Assembly: GCA_963682055.1 (NCBI GenBank) | Contig: OY821746.1 | Location: forward strand, 9,201,992-9,265,991 | Length of the DNA stretch: 64,000 nt | Reading direction: 5' to 3' | Source of the DNA: Primula veris | Taxonomy: Eukaryota; Streptophyta; Magnoliopsida; Ericales; Primulaceae | In this document: piece by piece, positions 1 through 23,557 of the stretch | Layout: every line of letters begins with the position of its first letter | Numbering within the stretch: the first letter of the stretch is position 1 | Program-made: the position numbers and the translations under genes | Notes under the pieces: generated by a model | The model's input: only the letters and a program-made list of their open reading frames with translations | The model's database searches: none | Told to the model about the DNA's origin: nothing

Positions 1-37
1 ACTATTTAGGATGGTCCTATAAGCCAATTATACATTA

Positions 38-12233
<12,196 letters not shown>

Positions 12234-12501
12234 TTTTTTACATAAAGAGAAGCATTTAGTTTTTTTTTTTGCACTATCATAAGGTAAATGTAATATTATC
12301 AAAAAAGAAAACAAGTAAATGTAGAATATTCAATACTTTTTGCTACTTTCATTCTTTCCTTATAATTTCCGTTTCTTCTACGAATTTGGCTGTTTTGATT
12401 TAAGAAAACACTTTAATACAAATATCTGAATTAAACTGGAATTTGGGTCACTATGACCAATCTGTTAGAAAAATTAACACCTAAATGCAGCTGAGCGGTC
12501 A

Positions 12502-12503
<2 letters not shown>

Positions 12504-12578
<75 letters not shown>
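12504..12578. repeat. (AT)n microsatellite
   Basis: About 75 bp of uninterrupted AT dinucleotides, roughly 270 bp upstream of the beta-amylase ATG. Confidence 0.98.
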
Positions 12579-12579
<1 letters not shown>

Positions 12580-12860
12580 TAGAAATCGTGTATGGCGTGT
12601 AATGCAATAAAAATATAGAAAATAGTTATATTTATGATATAAATATGTGGATAATACAAAAAAAAACATAGTTTAAGATTTTAAAAAATATTTGGTTGTT
12701 AAAAGAAGATAAATAGTTTTATTAGTTTTTACTTTTTATATTTTTTATGTGAATATGATATTATTGTAATTAATATAAAGATGTAGAGCCATTTTTGAAA
12801 AAAAAGTGGCTAAATTAGGCAAGCTCATCTGATTTTGATTGACTTATTATAATAGAATGA
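12579..12860 (-). mobile_element. Possible short non-autonomous Helitron
   Basis: On the minus strand the segment starts TCATTCTATTATAATAAG and ends CTAG, with A before and T after, the A^T insertion signature of Helitrons. The ends resemble the better element at 62532-62832. The expected 3' hairpin is not clean: it reads ACACGCCATACACG rather than a perfect palindrome. It is 282 bp, carries no gene, and directly abuts an (AT)n tract. Confidence 0.42.
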
Positions 12861-13679
12861 TTAGTTGCACAGTTGATCGAATCAATGTTGTTATGTCAAA
12901 TAATTTGTTTAAAAAAAATAAAAATGGTCAATAAATTATGGTTAAATATCGTTTGTTAAAATGTGTCAACGTTATGGACATATTTACACTAGTCTACATG
13001 TTCGTGAACTTTTTACGATTCAAGTATAACCAAACTTTTCATGACATTTGTTGAAAGTAGCTAGTACTATATATAACACTATAATTTCAATTTGAAATAT
13101 TGATGAATTACAATTTTCAATTCTTACATGTTTATCAAAAAGTACTACACATTGATTCTTAATTATGCCATAACTACAACCGGCGGAGGAGCAAGGAGGG
13201 GGAGATGATAGTAGTTACGACCATCTCATATTATTAAAACCCTATCGGCTATCACACTGTATATACTTATAAACTTTTAAAAATAGTATGGATTAACAAC
13301 CCATAAATTTTGCTGGAATTCACCAACCCCGTTACATTAGAGAGTCCTAACGTCGCTAGTTCCGCCACCAAGAACTACATGTACAAAAAGTAGTAATTTT
13401 TTCCATTCTTTCATCTATGGTCTAATAATTCTAACCACCATTAAAAGTCTTAAAGATAAGGGTGTCACCTCTTTTGTGGTTGAAACTTGGGATGCTATAG
13501 CTTGATGAATTATTGTCACATTTCTCCTATTTGTAACCTTATGAGACTTTCCAAGTCCCCCTTTCAAGTCCACCGATCTTTGAGCATTTTGAACTCTTTG
13601 AAAATAAGACACTTCTGGCACCTGCTTTCCTGTTTGGGAGATTTTGATCATTTTCTTCTCCAAAATACCCATATTTTAG

Positions 13680-13710
<31 letters not shown>

Positions 13711-15114
13711 ACTTGTGAGCTGCCATGTTATTTGCTAGAGACCTATATGTATCATGTGCACAAATAGCATTACTATATATTTTTAACTGGAAAAGTATTT
13801 TATTTAGCTTTTACACACACACATATATATGGGTTCACATGTGCATCCAAGCACATAAGAAGCATTCTTCATGAAATTATGTGGACCGTTCATGATGTTA
13901 AATCATGATATATAAGTAGTTAATGGTTTAATATATGTTTAATTACTTTTTATGTTTTAACATCATTAAATACTTCAATATATATCATTATCACATCTGA
14001 GGTAAAAATAGTATACATCTTGATATGTGTCCGAGTCACATTGTAGCATTTCATCTTATATTTCTTAAACCGAGGTTCTATAATAAATGGAATGATAATT
14101 TAGATGTATCATGTTCTCATGCATTGTTCTAATTGAAATGTAGTTATGTCGATATATATATATAGTAAATAATATGTCCTGGAGTACCTTGTTTTTCTCA
14201 CCATAACCTCAAACGTCAACTTTAGAGAACGGCATAATTATATGCAAAAGAAAATGAAAAATGCTAAATGCTTAAGAAACTAACGTATGTAATTTTGTAT
14301 ACACAGTACTATACATTTACATATAGTTTATGCCTGATTACTGAAAAATTGTCACTACTTTATTGTGGTGTTGAGCCAAAATTCTAGAGATTTAGCAGCA
14401 CCTCAAATGACCAATCCTGAAGCTTACATTCTTGTTCACTCAATCCATTGTAATCTTTTATGTACTTTTATTTGCAAGTTCTCTTCAACCACTTACTTTA
14501 AAATATCAACCTCTAAAAAGTACTAAATTTAATTCGAAGAATGGAAAATTTGATTCATGATTTAACATTCCAGACTTCCGGTACCTATTACAGTACAATT
14601 TACAATTTAAACTCTTGACTAGCCATTCAGTTTTTTTTTTTTTAATAATCCATTAAGATGAACTGAATATGCATGACAACATATTTGAAATATTATTGCC
14701 TACTATAAAGTATCGAAAATGTGGTAAAACCTAAGCAACTCACATTGTTCTCCCTGACCGGATGCAGTCGATATGGTGCAGGTTGAAGCCAAACCAAACC
14801 AAAATCCCGCCGAGGAAATAAAGTGGTTTGGTACTTCGGTTTGATATGGGTTGGCGAATTTAAATTACAACTCAACCCATTTGAAACGGTTTTCATTTTG
14901 GTTTTAAATTTAAAAGTACAGCAAATTCATCCCAGAAAAATAAATCTCTAATTTTCTTTTCTTTTCAATATTTAACATTAATAAAGCAAAGCATAGTCGC
15001 ATACTAGATGCACTTGCTAATAATCATGATATTTATGATTCATATCCATAACTCCATACAATCATTCAAGTAGCAAATTAGAAAAAACAAAAGGGCCAAT
15101 AAAAATTGAGACGG
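12861..15114. other. Non-coding AT-rich intergenic DNA
   Basis: No ORF with recognisable protein similarity. It holds a (TA)12 tract (about 13683-13706) and, around 14760-14890, words such as CCAAACCAAACCAAA and GGTTTGGTACTTCGGTTTG typical of degenerate hAT-type repeats, without clear ends. Confidence 0.6.
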
Positions 15115-16598
15115 GGAACATTAATTAAAAACATAAAATGTCCAAAACAACTTAAAATTATAAATTAAAAAATAATGTAGGTTGAATCCTCGAAATCCAA
15201 TGTGCTCGATTGAGCAATGACGTGATAACTCGTGAGAAAGTGCAAATTAAGGTTTAATTCGTTTATTTTACTATGTTATTAACATGGACGGAAGAATTAT
15301 TTTTTCCAAAAAACAATGAGGGGTGAAAACCCCCCTTCGTTTTTAATTAGCTTGGAAGAAATGCCGTAAAAATCTAAAATATTGCATAAATATAGACAGA
15401 AGAGCCATTTTTTTCAAAAATAAAAGAGGGGTGAAAAACTTCCCTTCATTTTCAATCAACTTGAAAGAAATGCCATATCGATGTAAAAGACATTAATTCC
15501 ACTCTGTCGAAAAAAAGGAGTGTATGCATATACGTTAATTAAAATGAAAAAACAACCAGATAATAATACGAAGGTTTGCAAACATTACCAACGTGCACGC
15601 TGAGGGACGTACTCTTTAGAATTTCCTATTTTCTCTTCGGATATCAAGTTCTGAACTCTAGGCTTTCGAGTAATATAGCACTTTGTATGTTTCATGAATA
15701 TGTCCCGATCACTTCACAATCATTGTTCTATTTTATCCTCGATCTTCAAAGAACTGGGATAATGGAAAAATTGGTCAATTTAGAACTATAGAAATCAGTG
15801 ACGGAACCAACAACTCAAAGTGTGAGGGGGCCGAAATTCTATATAATTTTTTTATACCATGTGTATTTTTTCCGAAATATGGTGTGTGCGGTGGGTGGGG
15901 GAGTTATTTTTTAAAGATTTTGATTAAAAGTAAATACATAATTTTTTTTTTACTTTTTCGGTAAACAAATTCAGGAGGGACTGTTTTCACCTAATTACTT
16001 CCCGGTTAATGATGGTAAATATTCAAATATAATAGTGTAATTTACCAAACTCACATATCAACAATGAAGATTTTAAATTTTAAATTTAATCCCACAACTT
16101 AGCCACAGACAAAAAATACAAATTGGAGCATTTTTGTGGGGCACTAGTACTATTTGGCATTGTTTCCAAAATTATATAATTAATCAACAATAAATAATCT
16201 GCCTAAAAAAGGGTGTATAACGTGTAATTGTAACCAAAAAGTTATGATATCAAGTGTCACGAATAATAAGTGTCACATGTGACATATAAAATAAGTGAAG
16301 TTTTGGGAGAAAAAAAAAGGCATCGTCTCTTTTACATAGAATCAGAAACTTTTGTGAGGGGGTAAAACTACAGTTAATCTTTATGAAAGTTTGATACTGT
16401 AATAATGAAGCCGGTAATGAAAAGCCACGAAAGTAACTTACCTAGAAAATAAAAACATGAAAAAGAATCCAATTCACGTTGTATGATTGATCAACAATAA
16501 GCCATAACTCATTTAAAAAAAAAAAAAACAATAAGCCATAACAAGTGGGTCATATTGTCACCTCGCTTACACCACCAATTATACAAACGTGAGATATT
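15115..16598. repeat. Dispersed repeat, copy A
   Basis: About 1.48 kb, closely matching 49667-50905. The match begins at GGAACATTAATTAAAAACAT and ends at CCAATTATACAAAC. Copy A has an extra 200 bp (about 16160-16350) and a small duplication around ACAATAAGCCATAAC that copy B lacks. Two degenerate 108-bp tandem units lie inside (15287-15394 and 15395-15495; core AGGGGTGAAAA). I see no coding region, TIR, LTR or poly(A), so the class is unknown. Confidence 0.85.
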
Positions 16599-17854
16599 TT
16601 TTTTCCTTTCAACGAATCACAGGCACAATTCATTGTACATTGTACCCAAAATAAAATTGTGATGGAAAATGAAGCAGTCTCAATAGGTGACGCAGTGAAC
16701 AAACTTGTACTATGTCACAGCCACACAAGTGGACTAATTATAAGCAGAAAATATGTGTAGATTAAGACCGTGTGCTCTATTATTTCTACCTTCATCCTAC
16801 AAATATTACAACTCTACGTATCTATGTTCTATTTATCTATCTATAAATTTAATCGGTAAATATCTTGTTCTTAAATTGTTAAAATATAAATTTTTAAAAT
16901 TTATTCATATAATTAACATTTAATCTATGTGATTAACCTTTAAAAAATTCAATTTCGATAACTTAGATATAAGTTATTTGTTGAACAAAATTACATATAG
17001 ATAAATAGATTCTCCTTATTTTGGGAGGAATAAGTAATTGTGTAAGTAATTGGGTGGTACGGAATGGTTTATCTGATCCAACTACCTAATAATGTCGTCC
17101 TCCTCTTATACTATTTACTACTCCAAATGAGTTTTTCTTTTCAATATACATGCATGTTCAGCTTTGCAACCCATTTATATTTGAATGTACGACTAAACGG
17201 AATTAAATTATTGGGTTATAGTTTATAATCTAAGGTGCCAAAAAATGATATTCTTCGAGCACTGGGGTCCTGATCGGCCACTTTGATGGCTTCGCACGAA
17301 CCTTGGTCAAATAATGTGCAATTGCTTAAATTGGCCATTTTGTTGGTTTTATGACTTTTCAATTGTTGAAGATCATAATGAAAGTTCAAGTACCATTAGC
17401 TCACAACTTTAATTTGAAAACTTCAACTCACACTACTCACATCAATACCGTCTATATATGTTTGGCCTCGGAAAAAAATCGCGAATTCACTTAAGTGTGT
17501 GGAACTTGTGCTCGTTTTTGAGCCTCAACCACGAATACATACATAAATGATAAACCATTGTCATGGAACATTTAAGCCGTAACCAACAATAGTACTTAAA
17601 CAGAGAAGCATGGATTGTTTTTCAATATGAATATTTTCCATAATATGGAAAGGTTGAAACACTAACTTTTAGAAATCTTATCAATGTACATAGAAAAAAT
17701 AATAATAGAAATGAGAGTGACTAAATCCGTCAAATATCCCTACCCGGTTAAATTATTATTAAAACAGTACGAGATTAAATTAATATGATAAAACCCTGTT
17801 TTGGGTTCAGATGTTAGCCCATAGGAAAGATGTATACGTGTGCTTTTGAAGTGA
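16599..17854. other. Non-coding intergenic DNA
   Basis: AT-rich sequence with no supported gene or repeat structure. The left end of the pararetroviral relic may extend back into it, but nothing upstream of about 17850 is recognisable as viral. Confidence 0.55.
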
Positions 17855-18578
17855 GTGATTCCAATCACAACACGATGGAACTTAGATAGTATACTTTCAT
17901 CATTTCACGACACTTCTTCTGTTTTAATAGAAGCAAACTTATTAAAATCAGATGTCCAAACTCCTCAAACTATTAAATGGAAAGATATTAAATCTCTCAC
18001 AGAATGGAATTTACTGTCAGCTAGTCTAGCTGAACCAATGAAGAATAAAAATATTGAAGAAATCATTCAAACCAAAAAAGGAAATGTTTTTATTTGATAA
18101 AGGAAAAAGATTAGATTCTAGAAGTTCTTTTTCAGATTATGAAAGCTCTTTTATACAAAATGGACAATCTTCAAGGTTTTATACGCCTAACCCTTCATTA
18201 GCATCCACTAAGAATTCTAATTTAGTATTTGATGGTGTTTATAATTCTTCACAAAATATTCCTCATGCTATTTATCACGAAGAAAAAAGAGAACCAGAAA
18301 CTTTGTCTGAGTTTGACGATATTTATTCTATCAATGTATTATCTATTCCCTTTACTTACAATAGACAAGATTGTATAAAGAATTTTAGACAAGAAAAATA
18401 TACCTTGTTTCAAAAATGGTTTTTTACTACTTACAGTCGTGAAGAACAACAGAATTATAAAACTTTATTTTACAATCATATTGATTGCATTAAAAAATTA
18501 GATTCTTTTCCAATATGGTTTATTGTTCAAGCAACTATAGAAAATAGTCATTTTTTAAATGTTTTAAAAACTTTTTAA
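17855..18578 (+). pseudogene. Pararetrovirus movement-protein-like and following segment
   Basis: Two overlapping frames (17855-18097 and 18054-18578) joined by a frameshift near 18080. The first contains VQTPQTIKW, a motif I associate with caulimovirid movement-protein regions. The second contains FDDIYSINVLSIPF and a W/Y/F-rich stretch ending IWFIVQATIEN, typical of the polyprotein region before the coat protein. The apparent start at 17855 is GTG and is not a genuine start. The assignment is from recall; the individual domain limits are inferred. Confidence 0.55.
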
Positions 18579-18579
18579 A

Positions 18580-19914
18580 AAAATTGGACAACCGCAAAAG
18601 AGAAAATTATTTCTGTTGTACATCCCCCATCAGAACATTTAAAACTTCGTGCAGGAGATGTAACTATTGAATCTGTAGCATTCTCTCCTAATCAGCAGTT
18701 AAATTTTATTAATTTAACACTCCAGACTATTTGTTCCCAATTAAGTCGTATAGAGGAAAAAAGGGCTCTTATAGTATACAATAAGGAGACAATAGATATG
18801 CCTAGCACTTCTTCAACTTCTATTAAAGTCAAAAGGTTATTGAACCTACTATATTAAAACCAAGTATTGATATCACTATTTCTAATAATAATACTGATAT
18901 TATTACCCTATTAACCCAGCAGTTAGAAAGCCTTAATATTGGTAAAGATAAATAAATTGCTACTTTATCAGAAATTCGAACTGATATAGAAAGTATTAAT
19001 AATTTTGAAGAACAACTTTTAGCTATGGAACATACTTCAGATCAACAGGCTAGTATAAACCAAAATGTTTTTGGAAAGTCCACAGCTTTTGGAAGAAAGA
19101 CTATTCCAACTGCCCTTATGAAACATTATTATTCTAGACCTACACCACAAGATATACTCAGGAAGAGAGTGCTAATCTTGCTGCTAGTTTTAGCGCCAGA
19201 ACCATTTATGAATGGAATATTGACGGTATGACTGAATACCAAATAATGGTTATACTACATAGGATAACTATGTATTCTACGGTATGTCTTAGTGCTAATA
19301 ACACGGACTACCAAATTGCTGAATTTATAGTAGCAGGTTCTGCGGGCCAACTACGTGGTTGGTGGGACAATATTATGTCCCCTGAACAACAAATGATGAT
19401 ATTAATAGCCACTAAAATTGTTAGGAATCCTATAAAAACCGAGCAAGGCATGTATTCTTATACAGACACAGTTTTACCAAATGCAGTATATACTCTTTTA
19501 ACTGCTATTTTGCAAGGCTTTATTGGTTCAAACCTAGTTTCTATTGAAAGAAATAAGGACTTACTGATTAATCTTAAATGTCCAACTTTAACCCACTTTA
19601 GGTGGTACAATGATGTTTTCCTTACTAAAATTATGTTAAGACCTGATACTAATGCAGATTTTTGGAAAGAAAAATTTATAGCAGGTCTTTCCAATTTATT
19701 TGCCCAAAAGGTTAAAGATAAGATTTTAAGAAAAACTGGGGAAAATACAATTCCTTACCATGATTATACTTATGACCAACTTATTAGTGAATGTGTTGGT
19801 CAAGGGTTGTCTCTTTGTAATGACATAAAACTAAAAGCCCAATTAAAAAGTCAGAATTTAACTGGCAGAAAAGAAATTGGTGATTTTTGTGACCAATTTG
19901 GGTTTGATTTATAA
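18580..19914 (+). pseudogene. Pararetrovirus coat-protein-like domain
   Basis: A broken linker (18580-19020) leads into 19025-19914, where two frames join near 19228. The second frame encodes 228 residues with IYEWNIDGMTEYQI just before it and AGQLRGWWDNIMS, then a helical stretch ending about residue 228. This resembles the conserved coat-protein core of plant pararetrovirus polyproteins, which lies directly upstream of a zinc knuckle, as here. Stops before 19025 and a frameshift at about 19225 make it non-functional. Confidence 0.6.
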
Positions 19915-20039
19915 ATCCCTCAAAACCCTTATGATAAGGCTTATTCTAAGAAAAAAACATTTTTCTATATCTAAAAGAATGCATAAAAAATCTTCCAAGC
20001 CCAACAGGAACATCATGATAATAATTATATTTCTAAATA

Positions 20040-20330
20040 TAGAAATAAACCAAATTGTAGTTCCAATGCTTCGATTGTTTGTAGAAAATGTGGTAAAACA
20101 GGGCATTATGCCAATAAATGTTGGACAAAAAAGAAATTAAATGAAATTTCTGATGAAGGTCTTAAGAAACAGCTTATAGCTGTCATGTTATATTCATCTG
20201 GTGAAGAATTAGATGTTAATGATAATGAAGATTATAATAGTGAGTCTGAACACGACAGTTCCTCCTCTTCAAATTGTGGTTGTAAAGACAATCATTATAA
20301 AGTTATGCATGATATTAACGGTTAAGTATT
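20040..20330 (+). pseudogene. Pararetrovirus CCHC zinc knuckle and acidic tail
   Basis: In the plus-strand frame through 20080-20130 a zinc knuckle CRKCGKTGHYANKC (CX2CX4HX4C) is readable, followed by an acidic, serine-rich stretch. This is the nucleic-acid-binding tail of caulimovirid coat proteins. The segment lacks an intact start and is separated from the coat domain by a frame change near 19914. Confidence 0.7.
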
Positions 20331-20405
20331 AATGTTCTTAGCTCCCAAGAACGATCTATATTAGATTTAATTAATGAAATTAATAATCATGATGTTAAGA
20401 AAAAA

Positions 20406-20762
20406 ATGATTGAACATTACTTGGATGTTCTTACCAAAGGTAAGCAAAAAGAAACCCCTTATATTCCTAAGGAAGCTTACTCTTTAAAACAAGTTTTTCA
20501 AGGGCTCCAGTCCCTTCCTTTCAAAAATATTTCTAATGAGGAGATTCACAGAGAGGTAAAAACTCTTAGAGAGGAAATAAATGTCCTCAAAATAGAAGAA
20601 ATTTCTATTTCAGATTTACGAAGTGAAATCCATATTTTAAAAGATGAAGTCAAATTCCTCAAGAATTTCATACAAAAAGATATTCCTTTTACAGAAGAAA
20701 AGATCAATTCTGATGACGAAACTTTTCTTAATACTATTGATAGAATTACCTATCAAAAGTGA
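20406..20762 (+). pseudogene. Pararetrovirus coiled-coil segment
   Basis: 118 codons from ATG to stop. The C-terminal half (about residues 40-100) shows heptad-like spacing of I/L/V in VKTLREEINVLKI and SDLRSEIHILKDEVKFL, predicting a coiled coil. It lies between the zinc knuckle and protease, a place where caulimovirid polyproteins often carry coiled-coil linkers. The exact function is unknown. Confidence 0.5.
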
Positions 20763-20799
20763 CATTCTCAAGTAACTATTGTTATAAATAAATAATACA

Positions 20800-21440
20800 C
20801 TTTTTCTGGCCAAGCCCTTATTGATAGTGGGGCTGACTTAAATTGTATATGGGAATGTTTAATCCCTACACATTATTATGATAAAACTTCGCAATCCCTC
20901 AATAGTGCAAATGGATCTCGTATGAAGATCCAGTATAAATTATCTAATGCTTATATTTGCAATTCAGGAATATGTTTCCAAACTACCTTTGTTATGGTTA
21001 GAGATCTTACCCAACAAATTATTTTGGGTACTTATTTTTTAAATTTAATTGAACCATTTATGGTTACATCAAAGGGTGTTTTATTTGAGACAAATGATCA
21101 AAATATTATGTTTGATTTTATTACTAAGCCAAAAACAAGGGAAATTGATATGATAAAAGAAACATTAATTTATAAAGAAAATCAAATCAATTTTCTACAA
21201 AAGGATTTAAAAATTATGAATATTTCTAAACAAATTATTTCTCAAAAAGATAAGATTAATTTTATAACCAATCTTATAAAACGAGAAATCTGTAGTGATA
21301 TACTCACTGGCTTTTGGGAAAGAAAAAAACATACTATTACACTTACTTATAAAGATGATTTTAAGAAACTAATATTACTACTATGGCAAGAGCGGCCCAA
21401 ATGGGTCCCGATCTTATTGAATACTGTAAGAAAGAAATAA
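20800..21440 (+). pseudogene. Pararetrovirus aspartic protease
   Basis: The frame contains ALIDSGADLNCI, with the catalytic DSGA of retropepsins, then QQIILGTYFLNLIEP, the usual downstream ILG motif. The first ATG (20922) falls after the catalytic site, so the ORF start is not a real protein start. A frameshift near 21390 separates protease from RT. Confidence 0.75.
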
Positions 21441-23557
21441 ATTATTTATTACAAAAAAAACTTATTAGGAAATCATGTTCTCCTTGAAGTTGCACCACTT
21501 TTTATGTTTATAAAAAAAGAGAAATAGAAAGAGCAGCTCCTAGATTAGTTATAAATTATAAACCTTGAAATAAGGTATTAAAATGGATTAGATACCCCCA
21601 ACCTAATAAAAAAAGATTTATTCACTAGAATACAATCAGCCAATATATTTTCAAAATTTGATTTAAAATCAGGTTATTGGCAAATTCAAATAGATGAAAA
21701 AGATAAATACAAAACTGCAGGACTAGTTGTTTCTGCTAAAAAAAATATCTGTTTTTCAGACTCATATTAGATTTCTAGGTCAATAAATTGACCAAGGGAA
21801 AATTATTCTCATTGATAGAGCAATACAATTTGCAGACAAATTCCCTGATATTTTACAGTAAAAAACCCAACTTCAAAGATTTTTGGGTAGTTTAAATTAT
21901 ATTGCAGATTATTACAAAAACCTATCTATTAATAGTTCACCTTTATATGAATGGTTAAAAAAGAATCCACAGCCATGGAGTGATATTCACACAAAAGCTG
22001 TTAGACTCGTTAAGTCTAAAGTCAAAAGTCTACCTTGTTTGACACTTATTTCACCCCTTAGCTTTAAAATTGTAGAAACAGATGATTCAGATATTGGTTA
22101 TGGTGGTATTTTGAAATAAAAGTTTCCAAATAAAGACAAAGAGATATTATCTCGTTATACTTCTGGAAAATGGAATAATGCCCAACAGAATTATTGTACT
22201 ATTAAAAAGGAAATCCTTTCAATAGTAAATTGTATTACAAAATTACAGGATGATTTATTGTTAGGACCAGATTTCTGGCCCTTATACTATTTGTTGTCTA
22301 TTAGTTTGAACTAAATAACTCTAGTTGAATGTTAAGAATTGAAACAGCCTTTTGGTTTCAAGTAAGGTTGCAACCTCGGTTGCAACCTCAGTTGCAACCA
22401 CAGTTCCAACCTGCTGTTCTGCAGGATTCTGTTCAGTTCTTTTATTCTGCATTACTATTCTTTAAATGATGATTATTTGTTTTAAAGTATGCAGGATATG
22501 TTTTAAAGACTTAAGTGTATATCTATTGAGAATATTAAAGTGATAAGAAAAATGTTTCCTAAAAAGTTATAAGGAGATTAGTTTTTAAACATATGTTTAC
22601 TTTAAATTAGGCAATCTAAATCTCTTTTCTTAAGCAAATCTTTATCACTTGTTTCAATCTATGATCTTTATCAAAATCAGTATGATACGTTTAAAATTGA
22701 ATGAAATATGGAGTTAATGTTTCATATGTATATTTAGAAAGATTTTATCTCTAAAGATACTATCTTATTTTAAGGAAAAGATTAACTCCTATTTCCAAGC
22801 TAGTTATTAACAGGTACTAACTTATGAAAATTGAGGTCAATCCTATGCTGATATATCTCGTGCAATATGGAAAGATTGAAGTCAATCAAAAGAGTCAAAA
22901 GCAATCATCAAGATCTTGAAGAAATTAGATTGTTTTTATTTCTTTAAATAGTTGATAACTATGCTTGTAAAAGTTGTGTGTTCTAAATTATAAAAAACTC
23001 ATTCTTGAGAGAATACGAAAACAATGGTGGGATGCTATTGATTTTTAAGTGATAGTTATAAAGTAGGAGCAATATAGAGATATGCAGAAAAACTTAGAGG
23101 GAGTCTGAGAGTTTTTCACTAAGACTTGAATCCTATATTGTAAGCTTTTATAATATCATAATCTGTGTGAGTGCCCCGAAGACGTAGCCCAGTTGGGTGA
23201 ACTCCGTTGTTAAATGTGCGTGTGATTTAACTCAAGTACATTTAACTATACTGTTATGTCCATTAATATACTTAGATTCCAACTGTGGTTGCAACTTCAC
23301 TTGGAACCTAACTGCAAAAATGCAACTAGAACAGCGGATAGGAATTTCATTTATTAAATCAAAAATTTCTTCTAAGAATTGATTGCAAAGCAGCAAAAGA
23401 TGTCTTAGAAAAATATGTTAAAAATCTAGCATCCAAACAAATATTTGCAAAATGGCAATCTATTTTGTCTATTTTTGACTTCGATATTGAATATATTAAA
23501 GGAGAAACTAATTTTCTTCCTGATTTTCTATCAAGTGAATTTATTATTGGCCTTTAA
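21385..23557 (+). pseudogene. Pararetrovirus RT-RNase H, catalytic part deleted and split by a solo LTR
   Basis: RT motifs readable on the plus strand: QMGPDLIEYCKKEI, RLVINYKP, KFDLKSGYWQIQI. Directly after KYKTA the reading drops to the thumb region (RFLGSLNYIADYYKNLS), so the finger/palm part with the YxDD active site is missing. RNase H begins at IVETDDSDIGYGGIL, is cut at 22258 by the solo LTR, and resumes at about 23355 with LLRIDCKAAKDVL and FDIEYIKGETNFLPDFLS, ending in TAA at 23555-23557. Several in-frame stops are present. Enzymatic function is impossible. Confidence 0.8.
22259..23349. mobile_element. Solo LTR nested in the pararetroviral RNase H
   Basis: A 1091-bp insertion starts TGTTAGGACC and ends GGAATTTCA. 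It is flanked by identical 5-bp direct repeats TTTAT (22254-22258 and 23350-23354). The viral RNase H frame is interrupted exactly at these points. TG...CA ends, a 5-bp duplication and the lack of any coding sequence fit a solo LTR left by recombination between two LTRs. It carries repeats of GGTTGCAACC near the left end (22374-22405). Orientation and superfamily are unknown. Confidence 0.65.
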
